Position numbers and translations under genes: made by a program. The notes beneath the pieces are model-generated. The model saw nothing but the letters and a program-made list of their open reading frames with translations. It did no database searches and was not told the origin of the DNA. Positions 60,674-64,000 of a stretch of 64,000 nucleotides of DNA are shown one piece after another. This DNA comes from CAWFZT01 sp963820415. Lineage in GTDB: Bacteria > Chloroflexota > Anaerolineae > Anaerolineales > Anaerolineaceae. Each line of letters opens with the position of its first letter. Position 1 is the first letter of the stretch. Where the stretch lies: contig CAWFZT010000008.1 in NCBI GenBank assembly GCA_963820415.1, forward strand, positions 806,001-870,000, read 5' to 3'.

Positions 60674-61060
60674 ATGAATCGAACAGCTCCAGGCAGCATA
60701 ATGGTGATCGGAAATGACGCCCATTTCTGCTACCTGATGCAATCTTACATTAGAGAGAATTCACGCCAGGCGTTGATCACCTCCTTGATGGATGATGTGC
60801 TGACCCTGGCCCGGCGCGAGCAGCCGGCGGCGATCATCATGGAAATCGATCACTCTAGTAACGTGGGCTGGCACCTGCTGCGCGAACTCAAATCAGACAT
60901 GACCACGAGCTGTATCCCGGTGGTGCTGTGTTCCTGGTTGGACGAGCAGAAACGCGGCAGCGAGGAAGGCGCGGCAACCTACCTGCGCATGCCAATCCTG
61001 TATAAAGACTTTATCACTGCCTTGACTGACGTAGGCCTCAATCCTTGTGAGCAAAAATAA
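60674..61060 (+). CDS. Degenerate receiver-domain protein
   Basis: The 128 residues follow the receiver fold (SIMVIGNDAHFCYLMQSYI, then PAAIIMEIDHSSNVGWHLLREL and IPVVLCSW), but the phosphoacceptor position is Glu (IIMEID instead of LLLD), the acidic pocket is reduced to ND, and the conserved Lys-Pro of the switch loop reads RMP. It is therefore probably not phosphorylated and may act as a constitutive adaptor. It lies 100 bases after the hybrid regulator and may be part of its output. Confidence 0.75.
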   Translation: MNRTAPGSIMVIGNDAHFCYLMQSYIRENSRQALITSLMDDVLTLARREQPAAIIMEIDHSSNVGWHLLRELKSDMTTSCIPVVLCSWLDEQKRGSEEGAATYLRMPILYKDFITALTDVGLNPCEQK

Positions 61061-61061
61061 T

Positions 61062-61535
61062 ATGGTCAAAAGGTGGCTTAGTTACATCCTGGCGTACGTG
61101 ATGTGGACACTCAACCTGGCGATCGGCATCTGGTTTATCCTGATCAGCCGGGAATTCTTGTTAGACTTCCTGGGGATTACCTACGCGGGGCAGAATATTG
61201 GGCGCGGCTGGCAGGTCGGGTTTCTGGATAAAGTGTATCTGATCGTCCTGGGCCTGGCCTGGTTGATCTTCATGATCGTCATGGAAGATGATTTTAAAAA
61301 GAGTGTGAAGAAGGGAATTTTGATGAAGCGCTTCACCCGCATCGCCGGCCCTGAATTCCTGCTGGTTTTCCTGGCCGATCTGGGATTGTTAATCCTGCAA
61401 GGGCCCTACTCAACCATCTGGCTGAGATGGCTTCTCCTGCTGGTTGAATCAGGCCTGGGCGCAGTATGCATCTGGTACACGCGCTCCCAGGGAAAAGGTG
61501 AGTCTGATAAAATAAAGTTGTCCCTTCCCCATTAA
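61062..61535 (+). CDS. Small membrane protein of unknown function
   Basis: About 157 residues with four likely membrane spans (roughly residues 6-30, 52-75, 97-115 and 122-140) and basic loops (DDFKKSVKKGILMKRFTR). A GTG at 61047, overlapping the end of the receiver gene, is an alternative start; ATG at 61062 just after that stop is used here. No family is recognised. Tight spacing suggests co-transcription with the receiver gene. Confidence 0.65.
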   Translation: MVKRWLSYILAYVMWTLNLAIGIWFILISREFLLDFLGITYAGQNIGRGWQVGFLDKVYLIVLGLAWLIFMIVMEDDFKKSVKKGILMKRFTRIAGPEFLLVFLADLGLLILQGPYSTIWLRWLLLLVESGLGAVCIWYTRSQGKGESDKIKLSLPH

Positions 61536-61563
61536 TCCAATATTCCACTTAGGAGCACAGTTC

Positions 61564-64000
61564 ATGTCTATTGCGTACGTTTACTATGACCTTCAGCGGG
61601 GTTTTATCCATAACTGGTTGGTAGCGGGCCCACAGGTAATTGCCATACGGGATGAAAAAACATTAACCGGTTACGATGAGATGAGGCTGCAAATAGCCCG
61701 CCATTACTATGAAAAGGGTTCCGGCATCCACAATCAGCCGGTCGAGCGCGGCCCGCTCAGCGAAGGTCTTTTCAAGATTGGAGAATTCCAGGGATCCTGG
61801 GAATATTATGCCTGCCGTGAAGATCACTTTGTTGATCATTCTATCTCTTACCCGGCTTTCCTGTACCTGCGCTCCTGGGCATACGTCCAGATTGAATGTG
61901 ACCGCCGCCAGGAAGCCAGCCTGGTATTGACCTCCTGCGGTCCGGCAGATGTGTGGCTGAATGGCGAACCTGTCCACCGCCAGGAACATGTCCAGGACCA
62001 ACCGGTGCACGGTGCAGCTTTCCCGGTCGTTTTTAATGAAGGTGAGAACGCCATCCTGGTGCGCTTTGAGCAGGTCGCGGCGGGGAACTTCCCTGACGTA
62101 ATGGCCATGCAAGTTTTACCGGTTGACGCCCCGCCGCCCGCCGGCATGCGTGTGCGCCTGCCGACCTTGATTCCAGCCATCGAGCGGCGCAATAAACTGG
62201 AACGCTCCTTCGAAGCCGTCTACGCCGAGAAAGATATTTTTGCCGCCCTAGATAAGATCACCGTACATTGGCCGGAAAGCTTGAAGGAACCAACCGCAAC
62301 GGATGTCATCTTCCAGACCCCCACCGGCCGTACCTACGGCCAGGCAGAAGTGAATGGCACGCCCGGAGACAGCCTTTATTTGAGCCATGCCTACCAGGTT
62401 GACGAGGGACTTTACCGGGTGCACTTGATGCCGCGCGCCTGGGAATACTATGAAAAGGACAATCGCTTTACCAAAGATATCTATGTCTGGGGCATGGGAA
62501 CCAACCAGTTTTCTGCCGGCCCGTATGCAACCTACGCTCAAAGGCGGGAAGAGGCCCTGACGGTAGCTTCTCAGCGGGAAAAAGACGTTTTCGCCGAAAT
62601 CGCCCGTATGGCCCTGGGCAAATGGGATAAGCTGGATGCGAAAATACTGTTCGAAGCCATCGAAAGCGTGAACCAGCACCAGGAAGTCAGCGAACTGACC
62701 CTCCTGGCCTTGATCGGAGCGCTGGCGCGTTTTGGCAGTAAAACTGAATTCCCGCGCTCGCTGAAAAAAGAGCTGAAGAAATGCGCGCTGGGTTTCACCT
62801 ACTGGCCGGAGGAACTGCCCAGCGACAGCCCGGATTACACCAGCGAAAGCCAGGCCATTCTCTACCATGCTGGCGAGGTGCTGTCCGGACAGCTTTTTCC
62901 CGACCAGATTTTCACCCGCAGCGGGAAAGATGGGCGCTGGCATCGCAAGCGCGCAGAAGGGCTGGCGCTGGCCTGGCTGAAGAAAGTCGGGCCGCAGGGG
63001 CTCTCGGACTGGGATTCGACCGGCCGCCTGACCGGAGTGCTGGTGGCCCTTTCACACCTGGCGGACCTGGCCAGGACCGAAGAGGTGTATGACCTGGCCG
63101 CGGTGGTGATGGATAAGCTGTTTTTCAGCCTGGCGCTCAATTCCTTCTGGGGTGTGCCCGGCTCGACCCACGGGCATACCGACGCGGCGGTTTCTTTGAA
63201 AGGCGGCCTGCTCGAACCGACGGCAGGCATTACCCGGCTGATGTGGGGCATGGGAGTCTTCAATCACTTCACCGCCGGGCCGGTCAGCCTGGCCTGCATG
63301 AAAAACTACGAGCTGCCGCCCATCATTTCCGACATCGCCGCCTCTCTGATGGAAGAAATGTGGGACCGCGAGCGGTCAATCATTACCAAACCGTACGGCT
63401 CTGAAAAATCCGAAGATGAAATCAACCAGGTCACCTATAAGACCCCCAATTACATGCTTTCTTCGGCCCAGGACTATCATGCCGGGGAGAAAGGCCACCG
63501 GGAGCATATCTGGCAGGCCACGTTGGGACCGGCAGCGGTGGTATTTGTCACCCACCCGGGCAATTCTTCGGAACGCGAGGCCCTGGCGCCAAACTTCTGG
63601 GTGGGTAATGCTTCCCTGCCGCGCACCGCCCAGTGGAAAGACGTGGTGGTCAGCCTCCACAAGCTTCCGGAGGACGATTGGATGGGCTTTACACATGCCT
63701 ATTTCCCGGTGGTGGAGTTCGACGAATACACCCTGCGCCCTGAGGGTGGCTGGGCCTTTGCCCGCAAAGGCGAGGGCTACCTGGCGCTGACTGCCTCACA
63801 GGGGATTGAGCTGGTCAAACAGGGCAAGACCGCCCTGCGCGAGCTGCGCTCTTACGGGGCAAATAACGTATGGCTGTGCCACATGGGACGCGCCGCCCAG
63901 GATGGCAGCTTCGCCGACTTCCAGGAGAAAATCCTGGCCCTGAAGGTCGCCTTCGCTGGTCTGTCGGTGGAGTGCCAGACGCTGCGCGGCGACAGACTGG
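61564..64000 (+). CDS. Large hypothetical protein, possibly an alpha/alpha-toroid glycan enzyme (3' truncated by window edge)
   Basis: The frame is open from ATG 61564, behind AGGAGC, to the window end, giving 812 residues so far. Residues about 1-310 are beta-rich, with a carbohydrate-binding-like segment (SYPAFLYLRSWAYVQIE, VWLNGEPVHRQEH). Residues about 330-640 are helical and contain SFWGVPGSTHGHTDAAVSLK and MLSSAQDYHAGEKGHREHIW, rich in His, Tyr and Glu; a beta-sandwich follows (ATLGPAAVVFVTHPG). The order helical toroid then beta-sandwich recalls heparinase II/III-type lyases, but I cannot name a family. No signal peptide is seen. It follows a sugar-sensing regulator, consistent with glycan use. 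Confidence 0.7.
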   Translation, partial: MSIAYVYYDLQRGFIHNWLVAGPQVIAIRDEKTLTGYDEMRLQIARHYYEKGSGIHNQPVERGPLSEGLFKIGEFQGSWEYYACREDHFVDHSISYPAFLYLRSWAYVQIECDRRQEASLVLTSCGPADVWLNGEPVHRQEHVQDQPVHGAAFPVVFNEGENAILVRFEQVAAGNFPDVMAMQVLPVDAPPPAGMRVRLPTLIPAIERRNKLERSFEAVYAEKDIFAALDKITVHWPESLKEPTATDVIFQTPTGRTYGQAEVNGTPGDSLYLSHAYQVDEGLYRVHLMPRAWEYYEKDNRFTKDIYVWGMGTNQFSAGPYATYAQRREEALTVASQREKDVFAEIARMALGKWDKLDAKILFEAIESVNQHQEVSELTLLALIGALARFGSKTEFPRSLKKELKKCALGFTYWPEELPSDSPDYTSESQAILYHAGEVLSGQLFPDQIFTRSGKDGRWHRKRAEGLALAWLKKVGPQGLSDWDSTGRLTGVLVALSHLADLARTEEVYDLAAVVMDKLFFSLALNSFWGVPGSTHGHTDAAVSLKGGLLEPTAGITRLMWGMGVFNHFTAGPVSLACMKNYELPPIISDIAASLMEEMWDRERSIITKPYGSEKSEDEINQVTYKTPNYMLSSAQDYHAGEKGHREHIWQATLGPAAVVFVTHPGNSSEREALAPNFWVGNASLPRTAQWKDVVVSLHKLPEDDWMGFTHAYFPVVEFDEYTLRPEGGWAFARKGEGYLALTASQGIELVKQGKTALRELRSYGANNVWLCHMGRAAQDGSFADFQEKILALKVAFAGLSVECQTLRGDRL

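Overview
The window looks like a chromosomal segment from a member of the Chloroflexota, most probably an Anaerolineae-type organism, and quite possibly a draft or metagenome-derived contig. This is inference from gene content: a T-box-controlled pheST operon, a bacterial nurA–herA module, lipoproteins with proline/threonine-rich linkers followed by beta-propeller or DUF3048 domains, WbsX/URO-D/ABC sugar clusters, large hybrid histidine kinases, strong AGGAGG-type ribosome binding sites, and GC-rich genes separated by AT-rich, repeat-bearing gaps. No rRNA, tRNA, CRISPR array, complete transposase or prophage was seen.

Layout. 1-4.7 kb: the end of a membrane glycosyltransferase-like gene, then pheT and pheS (minus strand) behind a T-box leader with an intact terminator and promoter, plus a 38-residue membrane miniprotein. 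4.8-7.5 kb: an AT-rich gene graveyard with fragments of RadC-like, methyltransferase-like and RpiA genes, short dispersed repeats, and a compact promoter-terminator unit. 7.5-16.3 kb: minus-strand hydantoinase/oxoprolinase A and B, a lipoprotein, an ATC-hydrolase-like protein, a creatininase-family protein and an MBL-fold hydrolase; a plausible cyclic-amide catabolic neighbourhood. 16.4-24.6 kb: a repeat, a broken YdcF gene, then an ABC sugar transporter operon with URO-D-like, WbsX and ADP-ribosylglycohydrolase genes. 25.0-28.5 kb: a receiver protein with an N-terminal HTH, convergent with and overlapping a hybrid histidine kinase. 28.5-35.6 kb: a zinc-ribbon pseudogene, a second large repeat copy, an amidase, a GH36 alpha-galactosidase and a propeller lipoprotein. 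35.6-37.9 kb: rpsB-tsf-pyrH. 38.3-42.9 kb: B12/radical SAM protein, adenosine deaminase, SurE and an M48 protease. 42.9-46.3 kb: a 125-bp tandem array and two DUF3048 lipoprotein paralogues. 46.4-50.5 kb: nurA, a HAS-barrel-like gene and herA, invaded by a four-helix-bundle cassette bounded by long complementary arms. 50.5-54.7 kb: DUF212, xseB, xseA, polX and a PPOX-fold protein. 55.2-64.0 kb: nucleoside hydrolase, GNAT, a LacI-sensor/histidine kinase/receiver/AraC regulator, a degenerate receiver, a membrane protein and a large unfinished ORF.

Genes that work together: PheS and PheT form phenylalanyl-tRNA synthetase under tRNA-sensing control; RpsB, EF-Ts and UMP kinase form the usual translation cluster; the ABC transporter, GH36, amidase and the LacI-type hybrid regulator fit a heterotroph that imports and degrades glycans and small N-compounds; NurA, the HAS-barrel protein and HerA should act in DNA end processing; adenosine deaminase, SurE and nucleoside hydrolase fit purine salvage.

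A striking property of this sequence is the number of apparent single-base frameshifts (pheT x2, hyuA, the ADP-ribosylglycohydrolase, the hybrid kinase, a lipoprotein, the M48 gene, herA x4) and isolated in-frame stops (YdcF, an ABC permease, the four-helix-bundle gene). Because they hit an essential synthetase and the flanking reading frames are undecayed, many are probably sequencing errors; the fragments around 5-7.5, 16.7-17.3 and 28.5-28.9 kb look like true decay.
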